From positions 2,937,772-3,001,771 of the forward strand of contig OZ025876.1 in the NCBI GenBank assembly GCA_964019415.1: 64,000 nucleotides of DNA, read 5' to 3'. The translations under genes were made by a program, and so were the position numbers. Shown here piece after piece: positions 37,801 to 45,849 of the stretch (position 1 is its first letter; each line of letters begins with the position of its first letter). The DNA is from Ianthella basta. Lineage: Eukaryota > Porifera > Demospongiae > Verongiida > Ianthellidae. Under the pieces are notes generated by a model, which was given only the letters and a program-made list of their open reading frames with translations, searched no databases and was not told the origin of the DNA.

Positions 37801-40185
37801 CTTTCACAACTCCTTCCTTCCTACATAGTCCATGAATCTGCTCTAAAGCACATCTGCTGGATTCCTTCAGAGATAAAGTCCCTTCTTGTCACTCCAGATG
37901 GAGGAGTGTTCCCCCTCCATTCTGAGGGGGAAGAGGAAGGCGACAAAGCAGTGATCCAGCTGCATGTGCCTCGTGGGGCAGTTAGAGAAGTTGAAGAGGG
38001 AGTGTTGGAGGTCCGCTATGCTGTGATTCCCAATGGCCCATTCAGGACACCAGAGGGCTACAGGCTGTGCAGTATGACAGTCTACCTCTACTACGACCCA
38101 GCCCAGACTGCCAAGCCCTTCTACCTCCTCCTCCCTCACTGGTCTGGTGCCCCAGACCACCCTACATTTGTCACCTCCCCCCACACCCTCCCAGAGGGGG
38201 AGAGCTGCTTTACTTTTCATTTGCTGGAGGGAGGCGAATTTGGTGAGGGGTATGGGGTGCTGGAAGTGGATGGCCACTGCTCCTTGATTGCACAGGCCTA
38301 CCGAACAGAAGACACCAGTAGGTACTATGCCTCACAATGGAAGAGACGCGAAGAACACATTTGGCATACACGAGTTGCTATTACCTATGCTGACAAAGTG
38401 TGGATTGAGGTAATTGTGTGTTTAATAGAGGTATCTGCGTGTTTGATAGAGGTAACTGTGTATTTGATAGAGGTGACTGTGCGTTGATAGAGGTAACTGT
38501 ATATGCGTTTGATTCTTAGATGTGGTATGCCTCAATTTTACCTCCTATATAGTATTGTTTTCTTGTACATCATGTTGCATTGCTCACTTAGATCCTAGAG
38601 CACTACTGGAACAAATGGACGAAAGTTCACAATGTGCTGTTTCAGTTTGCTGGCATCCTAATTGAAGGCACTCTTGATGTTAGGAGAGGGAGTAATTGGG
38701 ATGCAGCCATTGCTGGTCCAAACAGGGTGGGTACTTGCATTAGGTCTCTCTTGCATGCGACTTTAGAATGGTATAGTTGGTACCTTACTCTATATGACAT
38801 GCTCTGTTGTGACAGGTTTCAGCTGAAGAAGTTAGATTCAAGACAGTGTACAAGCCTGGTGAACTTGAAAAATACGTCAATGAGGAAGTATATCCACCAT
38901 CCATCACTGTGAAAGTCATCCACAATGATGTGTCAAGATCTCTAGTGTGTCCTAGATTCATCCAATTACTTGTCACTGGGGGCAAGTTTAGTCCCTTAAC
39001 TTTTCCTGTGGAGGTGTATGAGAAAGAGCGTGAGTTTGTGAACTTTGAGCATGGTACATATAATATTATATTCAAATGAAGAATGATTGTAATCTTCAAG
39101 TAAGCACTTAGCTCAATTGTGCTGCCAAGCCCATGCATAAGCTGGATTGCAAGTTTCTGTATATACCTCTTTCATGCATTCCCATGCATGTTTCCCCTGT
39201 GCGCAGTATTCGCAGCAGGGTTAAGTAAACAGGTGCATCTGTTTATATTATATATATATGTGACCGGAAATGAGGCTGTTTTGTGTCTTGCGACTGGCAA
39301 AGCGCCGAAACACTTTGCTTTCTAATCTGTCTTCATAGCTATCTAAATGCTGAAAAACTAGTCGGCTACTCTCGGTGAGTAGTAGATGTAAAGCTATTCC
39401 TTCGTCTTCAATTGATGTGCACCTGTGTAAAAGCACCATTTTTATAGTGACATCATCAAAAAAGTGCAGCCAGACCACACGCAGGCCATTAACCATGCAG
39501 CCCACTTCCAGCAGCCATTTTATTGATCTGGTAATATGTATTTTACAGAGCACAGGACACAAAAAGGTGCCATATTCATGTTGACCAGACCGCACTCTTG
39601 CATTCCTAGCCCACTTCCGGCGGCCATTTTAATGGTCTGGTCCTACGTTTTTACTGCAAACAGGGTATGTGTTCTATGAACTCTAGTTTATTTATGCCTC
39701 TGATATATGCAGGTGACGAGGTTGCCGTAATTGACAGGGACCCTGTCTTGTCACAGACAGTGCACTGTGAGTGAACATGTGTACTTGTACTGTTGATGTG
39801 AAGCATGCATGTACATTGTACAGCAGCCTACATGGTGTGCTGCGTGTGCTCAGTTGTGAGTAATGATCACAAGTTACCTAACTGTATCTCTGTTACAGCT
39901 TGCAAGAGATGCAATGTCCTCTTCAGGACATATGTCAGCAGAAAGGGCGCTGGCAAAGGTAAACCGATTCTTGAGTGTTTGGAGCTTACTACAGAAGAAA
40001 TAAACTTATGCTACCAAAACAATCCTCTTAATGAAGAGCAGGCTATTCAAGATGGCCTGAACAGGTGGAGAGATACTCGTGGTGACCAGTGCACCTGGCA
40101 GGTACTCCTTAAAGCGATGCAGTTTGCAGGTATTGCCCAGCAACATTGCAAGGAGCTTGTGGAAGAGCTACATCTACATCAATAG
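3339..40185 (+). CDS. Ankyrin-repeat / ZU5 / death-domain protein (gene A), multi-exon
   Basis: Probable intracellular scaffold or signalling protein; family function is inferred from domains only. Exons: 3339-3768, 13974-14146, 19231-19431, 20314-20417, 23689-24010, 25110-25177, 25332-25449, 25935-26014, 26859-26958, 27070-27144, 27442-27649, 28582-28723, 29214-29271, 29481-29670, 29809-30016, 30625-30751, 31389-31517, 31925-31979, 32133-32184, 32711-32920, 33572-33629, 37207-37353, 37829-38409, 38592-38726, 38816-39029, 39713-39766, 39899-40185. Phases join at every junction except 33629 to 37207, where an unresolved exon must lie (candidate 33959-34080, CAG before it and GTAAGT after it; this needs exon 22 to start at 37199). 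Exons 1-18 are ankyrin repeats, for example [11 protein letters not shown] and [15 protein letters not shown]. 37829-38409 is ZU5. 39899-40185 is a death domain. The start at 3339 is the first ATG and is shared with gene B. Introns 1 and 17 use GC donors. The architecture resembles ankyrin and Unc5-type proteins. Confidence 0.88.
3769..3774 (+). other. GC-type splice donor of intron 1 (gene A)
   Basis: Exon 1 ends GCGAAG and the intron begins GCAAGC. Only this junction gives the ankyrin-consistent reading D-S-E-G-H-T-P-A when joined to the CAG acceptor before 13974. The paralogous junction in B (48584) has the same GC donor, so it predates the duplication. GC-AG introns are a known minor class. 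Confidence 0.85.
4620..5420. mobile_element. Foldback element with inverted GTAACTTGCACTG-bearing arms
   Basis: The left arm (about 4620-4870) carries repeated GACCACCAGTGCAAGTTAC and CACATGTGCCAG modules. The right arm (about 5036-5310) carries the same modules inverted, ending in GGTGGTGG runs. The centre has a short inverted repeat, TTGCCTAAGGGCATGCCATT (about 4960) against its complement near 5012-5033. No protein is encoded. It belongs to the same family as the elements at 6146-7191 and 8620-9310. Confidence 0.65.
5440..6145. other. Non-coding part of the intron 1 insertion
   Basis: I see no gene. The stretch has three diverged copies of a motif CATTTTGxGACTAATTAAGxAAT...GCTAATGACAT (about 5562, 5693, 5820), spaced about 130 bases, so it is an old tandem repeat. 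The same motif recurs near 8175 and 13530. Confidence 0.5.
6146..7191. mobile_element. 1.05-kb near-perfect palindrome (foldback / MITE-like element)
   Basis: The left arm 6146-6614 and right arm 6724-7191 (about 468 bases each) are reverse complements with only scattered mismatches, around a 109-base spacer (6615-6723). The arms contain tandem modules of about 75 bases with GTxACTTGxxCTGGTGGTCTTTT and CTACTGGCACAxGTGGT. No transposase is present, so it is non-autonomous. Open frames in the two arms are mirror images of each other and are not genes. Confidence 0.85.
7250..7640. repeat. GTTACTTGCACTG module tandem repeats
   Basis: Further copies of the ~75-base module lie right of the palindrome at about 7200-7290 and 7445-7640, each with GTTACTTGCACTG, CTCCAACTACCACATTTACTCTACT and CACATGTGGT. 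A GGT-rich run lies at 7255-7292. No coding content. Confidence 0.6.
7688..7844. repeat. TG/GTGTGC microsatellite
   Basis: Two long (TG)n tracts with interspersed CG steps (7688-7732 and 7770-7844) are separated by a short unique stretch. Open frames here are low-complexity artefacts. Confidence 0.95.
7944..8592. repeat. ~650-bp direct repeat with tRNA-like SINE head, copy 1
   Basis: This stretch, from TCATGCTATTGGTGCAG to GTAACTTGCACTGT, recurs at 13292-13944 with small differences. On the minus strand at about 8100-8030 it has a tRNA-like segment with a B-box GGTTCAAATCC, followed by a T-rich stretch, as in tRNA-derived SINEs. The rest is AT-rich and non-coding. Confidence 0.8.
8620..9310. 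mobile_element. Partial foldback copy related to the 6146-7191 palindrome
   Basis: 8625-8745 matches the spacer of the palindrome, and 8750-9300 matches its right arm through the ~75-base modules to a GGTGGTGG end. Together with the following TG tract and SINE repeat this is a second copy of the 6620-8590 segment, later interrupted by the LINE. Confidence 0.7.
9423..13275 (+). mobile_element. Near-complete APE-type LINE inserted in a TG microsatellite
   Basis: The element is flanked by (GT)n-type sequence on both sides (9388-9420 and 13276-13292), so it landed inside a microsatellite. It has a 5' leader, a long reading frame with endonuclease and reverse transcriptase, a C-terminal zinc-finger segment, and a short 3' region ending in a GGACA-type tandem tail at 13258-13275. 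The reading frame is broken at only about two places, so it is relatively young. It lies in intron 1 of gene A in the sense orientation. Confidence 0.85.
9637..13195 (+). pseudogene. LINE endonuclease / reverse transcriptase / C2H2 polyprotein, two frame breaks
   Basis: The first open part (9637-12210) holds the endonuclease ([10 protein letters not shown] near residue 66, [15 protein letters not shown], and a C-terminal NTDHQML) and most of the RT ([40 protein letters not shown], and [10 protein letters not shown] at the 3' end). A frameshift near 12185 moves the frame; the RT thumb and connection continue at about 12190-12772 ([23 protein letters not shown]). A TAA at 12770 then interrupts, and the tail (12791-13195) has a PRKRWKDVV segment and two C2H2-like fingers (CKQCLRKF...H..C and CPLCSRWF...H..C). 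The true start is uncertain; 9637 is simply the first start codon of the frame. Confidence 0.82.
13292..13944. repeat. ~650-bp direct repeat with tRNA-like SINE head, copy 2
   Basis: Second copy of 7944-8592, lying just 3' of the LINE and just 5' of exon 2 of gene A. It contains the same minus-strand tRNA-like B-box (about 13395-13405) and ends in two ATTAGTGGTGTATxTTGTxACTTGCACTGTAT modules. Its last bases supply the right end of the whole intron 1 insertion. Confidence 0.8.
14207..14475 (+). repeat. 5' LTR of the Gypsy element
   Basis: A 269-base LTR starting TGTAGAACACTGTG and ending GGAACGCTACA. It differs from the 3' LTR by a small number of substitutions, so the insertion is old enough to have diverged but still easy to align. 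Confidence 0.9.
14574..16359 (+). pseudogene. Gypsy gag and protease region, interrupted
   Basis: The main frame runs 14797-15423, has in-frame stops at 15421 and about 15448, and continues 15457-16359. The first part is a Glu/Arg-rich coiled-coil-like region. The region around 15300-15800 is a retrotransposon gag domain. A CCHC zinc knuckle ([14 protein letters not shown]) lies at about 15898-15940. The aspartic protease site near 16204 reads L-L-D-T-R-S, with Arg in place of the catalytic-loop Gly of DTG/DSG, so the protease is probably dead. Confidence 0.85.
17056..18152 (+). pseudogene. Gypsy reverse transcriptase (5' half) and RNase H remnant
   Basis: 17056-17520 encodes the front of a Gypsy RT ([11 protein letters not shown], then [15 protein letters not shown], then [13 protein letters not shown]) with two in-frame TAGs near 17296 and 17318. 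The catalytic YxDD half is missing and replaced at about 17520-17690 by an unrelated AT-rich stretch containing internal repeats of GTTAxC. 17709-18152 then encodes an RNase H-type domain ([28 protein letters not shown], and a final [13 protein letters not shown]). Confidence 0.88.
18149..18832 (+). pseudogene. Gypsy integrase C-terminal remnant
   Basis: 18149-18460 matches the end of a retroviral-type integrase core ([21 protein letters not shown]). After a stop and a shift, 18490-18832 carries the chromodomain-like tail region ([23 protein letters not shown]). The zinc-binding N-terminus and most of the DDE core are deleted. Confidence 0.82.
18850..19117 (+). repeat. 3' LTR of the Gypsy element
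   Basis: A 268-base LTR beginning TGTAGAACTCTGTG directly after a purine tract and ending CGCTACA, followed by the CTTG target duplication. Confidence 0.9.
19474..20028. mobile_element. Pogo-like MITE (CAGTGGAACCCC termini) in intron 3 of gene A
   Basis: A 555-base element starts CAGTGGAACCCC and ends GGGGTTCCACTG, is flanked by TA on both sides, and has subterminal repeats of GTGTCCGCATTTT. It encodes no transposase. Gene B has the unoccupied CCTATATGCAC site near 50240. An inverted copy is at 32933-33486. Confidence 0.9.
20690..21290 (-). mobile_element. LINE 3'-end fragment in intron 4, shared with gene B
   Basis: On the minus strand there is the C-terminal end of a LINE polyprotein (a TNDE-LQRLG-like segment near 20995, then [13 protein letters not shown]) followed by a 3' tail with TTGA repeats near 20685. 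It is 5'-truncated. The same fragment lies at 50735-51350 at the matching place in gene B, so it was inserted before the segment was duplicated. Confidence 0.75.
22806..23640. mobile_element. ~0.83-kb insertion present only in copy A (intron 4)
   Basis: A and B align up to GTACAGTATGAG (A 22805, B 52826) and again from TTGTGTATGTACATG just before exon 5. The intervening A sequence has no match in B. Its ends are GC-rich (GGTGGGCGCCCC and CAGGGGCGCCACGGCACCC) and partly inverted to each other. No coding potential was recognised, so it is likely a non-autonomous DNA element. Confidence 0.6.
25481..25560. repeat. Solo pogo-like terminus in intron 7, both copies
   Basis: CTACAGTAGAACCTTCCTATATAGGACC follows exon 7 in A and recurs near 53990 in B. 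It looks like one decayed end of a Tc1/mariner-type element with a CAGTAGAACC terminus that predates the duplication. Confidence 0.45.
32185..32190 (+). other. Intron 19 donor / latent stop of gene A
   Basis: Exon 19 ends AACAT and the intron begins GTAAGA. Splicing to 32711 completes ATG and continues into exon 20. If the intron is retained, translation ends at the TAA that overlaps the donor. In gene B the same site reads GCAAGA, and the stop becomes CAA. Confidence 0.75.
32933..33486. mobile_element. Pogo-like MITE, inverted copy, in intron 20 of gene A
   Basis: Begins CAGTGGAACCCCGCCTCGCGG after TA and ends GGGGTTCCAC. It is the reverse complement of the element at 19474-20028 with substitutions. 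The right terminus has lost the final TG and TA. No protein is encoded. Confidence 0.85.
34850..34982. mobile_element. Short palindromic MITE in intron 21 of gene A
   Basis: CAAGTAAAGGCTGTTACAC at 34852 is inverted as GTGTAACAGTCTTTACTTG at 34961-34980, and inner parts (TTAACCATTGTCCCTACAT against ATGTAGGGGCCTTGGTTAA) also pair. The whole ~130 bases can fold as one hairpin. It is non-coding. Confidence 0.7.
35085..36206 (-). mobile_element. Truncated Ty3/Gypsy element (integrase end plus LTR pieces)
   Basis: On the minus strand, 36115-35880 encodes the end of an integrase core ([18 protein letters not shown], then a PSELFLRR segment) and 35792-35475 its C-terminal tail ([20 protein letters not shown]). 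This is followed by a purine tract (complement of 35447-35464) and an LTR starting TGTGGTAACTACAC at 35446 and containing an AATAAA near 35160. A ~90-base piece of the same LTR start is at 36117-36206, directly abutting the integrase, so most of the element was lost by deletion. Confidence 0.85.
37829..38409 (+). CDS. ZU5-domain exon of gene A
   Basis: This single exon is preceded by a pyrimidine-rich CTACATAG acceptor and ends in ATTGAG before GTAATT. It encodes a beta-sandwich domain of the ZU5 type, starting at about [13 protein letters not shown] and followed by a PRGAV segment with hydrophobic strands ([23 protein letters not shown]). ZU5 domains occur in ankyrins, UNC5 receptors, PIDD and ZO-1, usually before a death domain, as here. 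The exon enters in phase 1 (two bases complete a codon begun at 37353) and leaves in phase 0. Gene B has no counterpart. Confidence 0.72.
38407..38490 (+). repeat. 21-bp minisatellite carrying repeated splice donors
   Basis: Starting at the end of the ZU5 exon, the unit GAGGTAACTGTGTATTTGATA is repeated about four times (GAG ends at 38409, 38430, 38451, 38472). Each unit is 21 bases and keeps the reading frame open (E-V-x-V/A-x-L-I repeats) until TGA at about 38485. Each contains GAG followed by GTA or GTG, so each repeats the authentic donor. Confidence 0.8.
39899..40185 (+). CDS. Death-domain terminal exon of gene A
   Basis: This is the last coding exon. It enters in phase 1 after TGTTACAG and ends at TAG 40183-40185. 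The last ~65 residues have a death-domain-like helix pattern: a Leu-Thr-Thr-Glu-Glu-Ile segment, an N-P-L-N-E-E turn, an aromatic W-R-D block, [10 protein letters not shown], and a final [14 protein letters not shown] helix. Death domains mediate homotypic assembly in apoptotic and innate immune signalling, and they also end ankyrins and UNC5. A KRCNVLF segment with paired cysteines precedes it. Confidence 0.7.
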
Positions 40186-41458
40186 ATGTCTCATGAGTAA
40201 AAGTGCCTCCTTTTGACTTCAACTGACCAAATAACAACTGTTCTGTCATATCAATGAGTAGCATCTATCAATGTGTCTACTGATTAACAATGAATTGTGC
40301 AGTCTGTATAGGTTGTGTGACACATGACATCATATACATAATTGTATCACCCATTTAAATGCTATGTTGTAGTACAGCATTGTTTAAATTTAAACCATAA
40401 GCAGTTATTATGATTCCTGTATGATCTGCAGTTTTATGTTGTTTGGATATATTGTACGTACTACCTTTTATTGCATGTCACAGTGCAACCTTTAATATGC
40501 TTAACTGTGCAGTGGTATATGTACTTGGTAAATTGTGTGTCCCCATGAAATTGATTTAATAAGGGATTTAATTGTCAAAGCAACTGCTTAGTTTGATTTC
40601 AAGTTCACATGCATGTGTTGTGTTGTGTGTGTCAAGCATTGGGCAAATTTGTTACTGCACAATTAACCAACTCATGTACATGTACTGTAGTCCAGCAATC
40701 TGTGAAGTATACGTATATTGCATGCTGCAGCTGGGGGTTATTCAATTACTTTAATTGCATTTTTTTCCTGGCTTCTGATCCACCCATATTTTTAAAGCAT
40801 GCACACAATGCCCATGCATTCTTTGCATCATTCATTACGAGCAGGCGCGGCCTTCGCCCGCACTCGCTCCGCGTCGCATCGATCGCCCAATGGACAATGC
40901 AGGCCATCCATTACCATTTGGGTGATTGCAGCTGGGTGACACTGCCTGGGTATAGTGCTGATCTTGTTTGCGCTGATGTTGGCCACTGTCATTCACTTGC
41001 ATGCACATATACATAGCTAGCTACACCTACACCATGTTAAAAAAATTGCTTGGTCATGTATTACCTTAGCCAATAAGGCAGTGCCGAAGCCAAGCAAGCT
41101 TTCTGCCCAATAGCTTACTTCGCCATAGAGACGGGGCTTTCAGCAACCCGGAGCGCTGACAGCCAAAGTACTCAAATAACGAAACAAAAATACCCACGTA
41201 CCGATAGCCAGAGCAGTTCCCTCGCACCAGAAAATAACAGTAAACTTCTGCGCAAGTGCGCGTCGCGCCTGGGAGACCCAAACCGAGGAGCGCGGAGTGT
41301 CTAAGAGACGATTGGCTGCGAGGCACATACACTGCCAGAGCGGGCCATGTTTGCGGTTACGTCATAGCGTCGTCCAATGAAATGCCCGTTTTTAATGCCA
41401 CGCACAAGCAAACGATCGAACGAACGAACACACAGACTGGAAAAGATTAAGGATGCAT
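40186..41458. other. Gene A 3' flank and CpG-rich intergenic stretch
   Basis: 40186-40830 is AT-rich and probably holds the 3' untranslated region of gene A; no polyadenylation signal could be fixed. 40835-40900 and 41080-41430 are CpG-rich with short open frames on the minus strand that I cannot relate to any family. They may be a promoter island or a repeat. Confidence 0.3.
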
Positions 41459-42310
41459 TTATATATATTCAATTCAATTCAATTATTATTAACGTGCACC
41501 ATGCCATATGGCGGCACTAGGACTCACTGTGGTCCAATGTAGCACACACAAACATAAGAAACATCATGTAAATAGTCAGTTGATGAGTTAATCAGGACAT
41601 GTGCCATAGCTAACAGGAAAAAGTGCTGTACCATTGTGACTACATCAGGAGCGGACAAGAGATGAGAACAACACATAGAGTCTCAATTAAAACTTGCCAA
41701 ACCGAGCATACCACATTGACATAATAGTGGACAAAATGTTATAGTTTCTACAAGCAAGGGACAATAGGTGAGCTGTGCCTTCTGCATCTTCTGTGTGTGA
41801 TCAGACTTCAGGCAACAATGGCTGTCGAAGGCTGTTCCACGCTGGACATCTCAGAAGCCAATGCGTCACATCTTCCACTTCATTACTGGTACACTCCTTG
41901 CACAGCCTATCCTCTCTCTTCACTCCCTGCCACCTGCCTGTCTCCACCTGGAAAGCGCTGTGCCTCCCCTTAGCTTCAGCAAAACCCTCCTCCCCCTCTT
42001 TGCCTTCACATCTGCACAAGAAGACTCCTCACCACACTCGACAATCCTCCTCAGCATCGACAACTTCGGTTTCTTCTCCAAATCCTTGCTCCATTCTGCC
42101 TTCACTCTCCTCCATGCAACACTCTCCAGCATTCCTTTCAACTACGCCTCTGACATGTTCTGTTCCTGCTCAGCACCCACCTCCTGCCAACCAAATTCCC
42201 TACAACAACTCAGCATCTTCTGCATTCAACTGCCCTTGCCATATTTTACTGCCTTCACTGCCACTTTCCTCAGTATTCTCCCCTCATACACTTTGCTTGC
42301 CAGCACTTTG
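41459..42310 (-). mobile_element. LINE 3'-end fragment with terminal zinc-knuckle
   Basis: Minus-strand open pieces at 42141-41920 and 42019-41801 encode the tail of a LINE RT protein with L-C-K-E-C...D-V-T-H-W-L-L-R-C-P, a C-x2-C-xn-H-x4-C motif common at LINE C-termini. The 3' end near 41490-41465 is a TTGAA tandem tail (TTGAATTGAATTGAAT on the minus strand). The 5' part is missing. Confidence 0.75.
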
Positions 42311-43068
42311 AGCCAAAAGAGGGTATCTAGATCTGCAGAAATGCCTGCAACTGTTGGGGGCTTTCTGTAAGCAGTACTAATAATGAATTTATAAGCTTAG
42401 CTTCTCTCTCTGATGGTTCTGTGCCTTTGCCAAGGAAAGGAAAGCTGTTTCATTGTAAAAATTATTGCTAATGTAAATTCTTGCATTTCATGAAAGTGAT
42501 CAACTCGTGTGTGAACAACAGACCTAAGCTACTGTACAATACCATATACACTTTAACCTTCACTTAGCTAACTAAACTTCACTAAACTTCTGTATAGTTT
42601 TTGTGGACCAGCATGCAACCACGCTTCCAAGATGCATCCCACAATTCAAAAACATACGCAAGGCTTTAGCTAGCCAGACTGAGACTCTGCAACTGTGAAA
42701 ACTCACAAACTGTGCAAGTTTAATTAATCCTGTGAAAGATAAAGCATATTCATCCCCACGCTTGCAACTCAAAGTGGATGAGCATTACATATTGTTTTTG
42801 ATTTTTTAATGAGTGATTGTTTTACTTCTCACAGGGAAATTAGCTATTATCGGTGATACATGACTAATTACATATCATCTGAATGATATCAAGTACAGCA
42901 TACTGTGAGTCATTTCATCCACATTTGCACAAGGATAGAACCTGCATATGAAATCATTACACTGAAGTTAATTTCTAAACAGATGAAGGTATTGATCAAA
43001 TTCATATAACAGGAAGGTTAGGGAATATGTATGGTCCCCTTGTCATGTGACAGAAACCTACAACTCCC

Positions 43069-43354
43069 CTATTGCAACTTCCGTAAAACAACCAGGGTAG
43101 GTTTAGATAATAATATGCTTTTCACAATATCATACAAGTCCAGTCCTTTAATCCCACCAAATGCACTAATGACTGCAGCACACTGTGTGAGTTCCTGTAC
43201 TTGTTGGTGTTGGCTACACTGGTGAGCAAAATGTCATATAGGAGAGCATTTCCAAACTCTCATGCTCCAAGCCTTCAGTCTTTAGGTAGCTGGAGAGAGG
43301 AGAGTAAGAAGAAGTGTTTGTGTGTGTGTGCACGCTAGCGTGTGTGTGTGTGTC

Positions 43355-43425
<71 letters not shown>

Positions 43426-45849
43426 ACGCGCACGTGAGTATGTGTGTGTGTGGGCATGTGTGATACAAGTGTGTGCATGTGCGTAACTAATTTCTCTTGC
43501 CGGTATACGTAGATCAGTACAAGACTTGTGCTCGCTTCTCTTCTCTTACGTACCTCCAACTAGGCTGCAGCTCAGTGAAGCGAGAGACACCAGTCTGAGC
43601 TGGCTCCACATCAATGTGCACACTGAGAGGACCTGGAACACATATATGTACGAACAACACACACACACAGAAGTACTTACCACTCACTGCCATCACGTCT
43701 GTAGCACAACTTTGACTTTACATTAGCTTACTTTGAAGTTGATGTGCAGATGCCATTTGATGGAGGTGTGCCATGGCCTCCCCTCCTGGGTAGTTCAGTG
43801 TTGCTGCCCCCAAGAAGCAGATGGAGACAAGGAGGGACACCACCATGGAGCCCACCAGGAGGAAGTGGACTGGGAGATGAAGCTTGTTCTGGCACCTCCA
43901 CCTAAAGGGAAGAGCAGACGTGACATGCAATGTAGTAGGTTGTGTGTGTGCATTGCCTGTACTGCACCAAATATGGGTGCCTTTCCTCACTGCATTCATA
44001 TGCGCATATAAAGGTGTACATGTGTGTTTTATGCATGCTTCAGGTTCTGCTTGTTTTGCATGCTGCTGCCTTACTCACATGTTGGCAGCTCCCACAGCTA
44101 TCACCACATTGATGATGGGAAAGGAGTAGACTATGAACCTCAGCTCCTTGTGAGGCAGAAAAGAGTACAGCAACACAAACAGCAGAGCCGGGCCCAGATG
44201 GCCCCAGACCCTCCTCTCCTTCATCACACCCCACACAGCCAGTGGGAGGGAGATAAGGCAGGCACGAGGGAGGGCAGAATAAAAGTACCACAGGAAAGTA
44301 GAGGTATGTGTTGTGTTAAGGAACATAGATGCAAAGATGAGGTGCAAAAAAATTCATTGTAAAAGTTTTACAATGCATATTGCAGAGCTGCTAGCAATGG
44401 GGACTAACAAACTCAAGAAGCAGATTCCAAACAGTGTAGTTAACATTGTTGAAAGGATACTCCCCACTGTGAGCTCTTGTTTAGTACAGTGTTGTACCAC
44501 AAAACCTCCCCTTCAGGCCATAGCCAGCGACACCAAAAGTAAGAGTCAACCATCACAGTCACACCTCAGAGGAGATAGGAGTGAAGGCAGCAACCAAATT
44601 CATCATGGCCTTCATCTCTGTACAGTATTATGTACTCTTGGAAGTATACAAATACATAACAAGTGGAGTACATGCACAAGCTACATTGTGGGATGGGCAG
44701 TATACAATTAAACTACATTCCTATGTAATGTATACTGCACCATACATACATTTAGAAACAGGGAACGTTTCGAGCGGATGTAGCTTAGAGTCAATAAACA
44801 TGTAGGCCTCCATTAGCTTAAAGTCAGTTACATATGATTAAGGCCTTATGGCTGAACTGTCCAGTAATAATGTAGGCCCTAAGCTTTAACCAGTGCTTGA
44901 AAGCCTCCCTGCTTCTGTTATAGGCCACATGCTGTAGCAATGAGCCTCTGTAAGATCATACAGTATGTACATTCCCTGAATAGGGTGAGGTGACATATGA
45001 ATAAATATAGAATTAGAATCATGTCTTGCTAACTGTCAGCATACTTACCAATGATTGCCACTCCGGCTGGTATGCAGGTCTTGACACAGTCCCACAGGCT
45101 GAGCCGCTGCATTGCCAGGTCACTCAGGAGAAAGAGCCCAAGGTAAATGGCTGTCTCAGCACGGAAGACGAGTATGGCCACACCAGACATCCAAAGAAAC
45201 CCTTTATACTGTTGGAGGAGTCTGAGCTAAGAGCTAGCAGGACTGGTATAGAGAGGGTGAGGGAATCACCCCAGCACAGCCAATGATAGCTATTCAGCTA
45301 CTTCTGAAGAAAATTTTAAAGCTAAAAATATTAAACCATGTAAGCTAGAGTGCCTCAGAAATGACAGGGATACATTGAATAACAATCCTGTTCCACTTGT
45401 ACATACTTACATAGACTGCATTTAAGGAGATGTCAGCGCCTTTCACAGTACTGATCATACTGTGAAAGGCATTGCTTGTTACATACCAAACTAGTGGCCT
45501 ACATGTACTGATTGTCCACAGAACCAACTACTGTCACATGTACACTGCAAAGGAACAAAATAGGTCCTAGAGAGGCTGGGATAATGGTGTTATGCACTGC
45601 TACAGAGTAATCCATAGCTTTGTTTAGTGAGATAATATGAGTCATTACTGCTGACCAGTGCATTACACACACACACCTAGGACCAATGCAAAGGTGTTGG
45701 GCAGTGTTTGTGACGCATAGAAGAGAAATTGAAACTGCACCATTGTGAGGAAGAGGGCAAAGGAGGAGACAAGGGGGCCAGCCAGGACCTCACTGCTCAC
45801 TGGAAACCAATCAGGAAGAGACACACCATGCAGCTCAACACACTGCGAA
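43069..45849 (-). CDS. ALG12: ALG12-like dolichol-P-mannose alpha-1,6-mannosyltransferase, N-terminus not found
   Basis: GT22-family ER membrane enzyme that adds mannose to the lipid-linked oligosaccharide for N-glycosylation. Minus-strand exons in order: 45849-45675, 45226-45049, 44564-44461, 44305-44079, 43901-43732, 43632-43554, 43289-43220, 43194-43069. From the second exon on, all phases agree and the product matches ALG12 closely: [66 protein letters not shown] at 43071-43069 ends it. The first listed exon (VRSVLSCM ... TLPN) needs one extra base near 45796 to stay in frame. The ~110 N-terminal residues of the family were not found up to 48092. Either a truncated gene or exons displaced or missed. 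Confidence 0.85.
43317..43460. repeat. TG microsatellite inside ALG12 intron
   Basis: An almost pure (TG)n run at 43357-43425 with TG-rich flanks, lying between two short ALG12 exons. Threonine/histidine-rich open frames here are artefacts. Confidence 0.95.
44306..44460 (-). other. U12-type intron in ALG12 with GT-AT termini
   Basis: On the minus strand the intron begins GTATCCTTT at 44460 and contains TTCCTTAAC, the textbook U12 branch site, ten bases before its end at 44306. The reading frame (Q-W-G then T-S-T-F-L-W, as in ALG12) requires the intron to end in ACACAT. There is no AG between the branch site and the exon. Confidence 0.75.

Noticed and set aside
37829-40185. Separate ZU5/death-domain gene independent of gene A
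   Set aside because: No start codon or promoter was found between 33629 and 37207, and exons 19-21 and 22-27 connect by phase from the ankyrin part. The one unresolved junction keeps a small possibility open.
41066-41332. 88-residue minus-strand frame in the CpG-rich stretch
   Set aside because: No recognisable domain or homologous pattern; length is unremarkable for GC-rich sequence.
41775-42370. Plus-strand Ser/Pro-rich frames
   Set aside because: Antisense shadows of the minus-strand LINE fragment.
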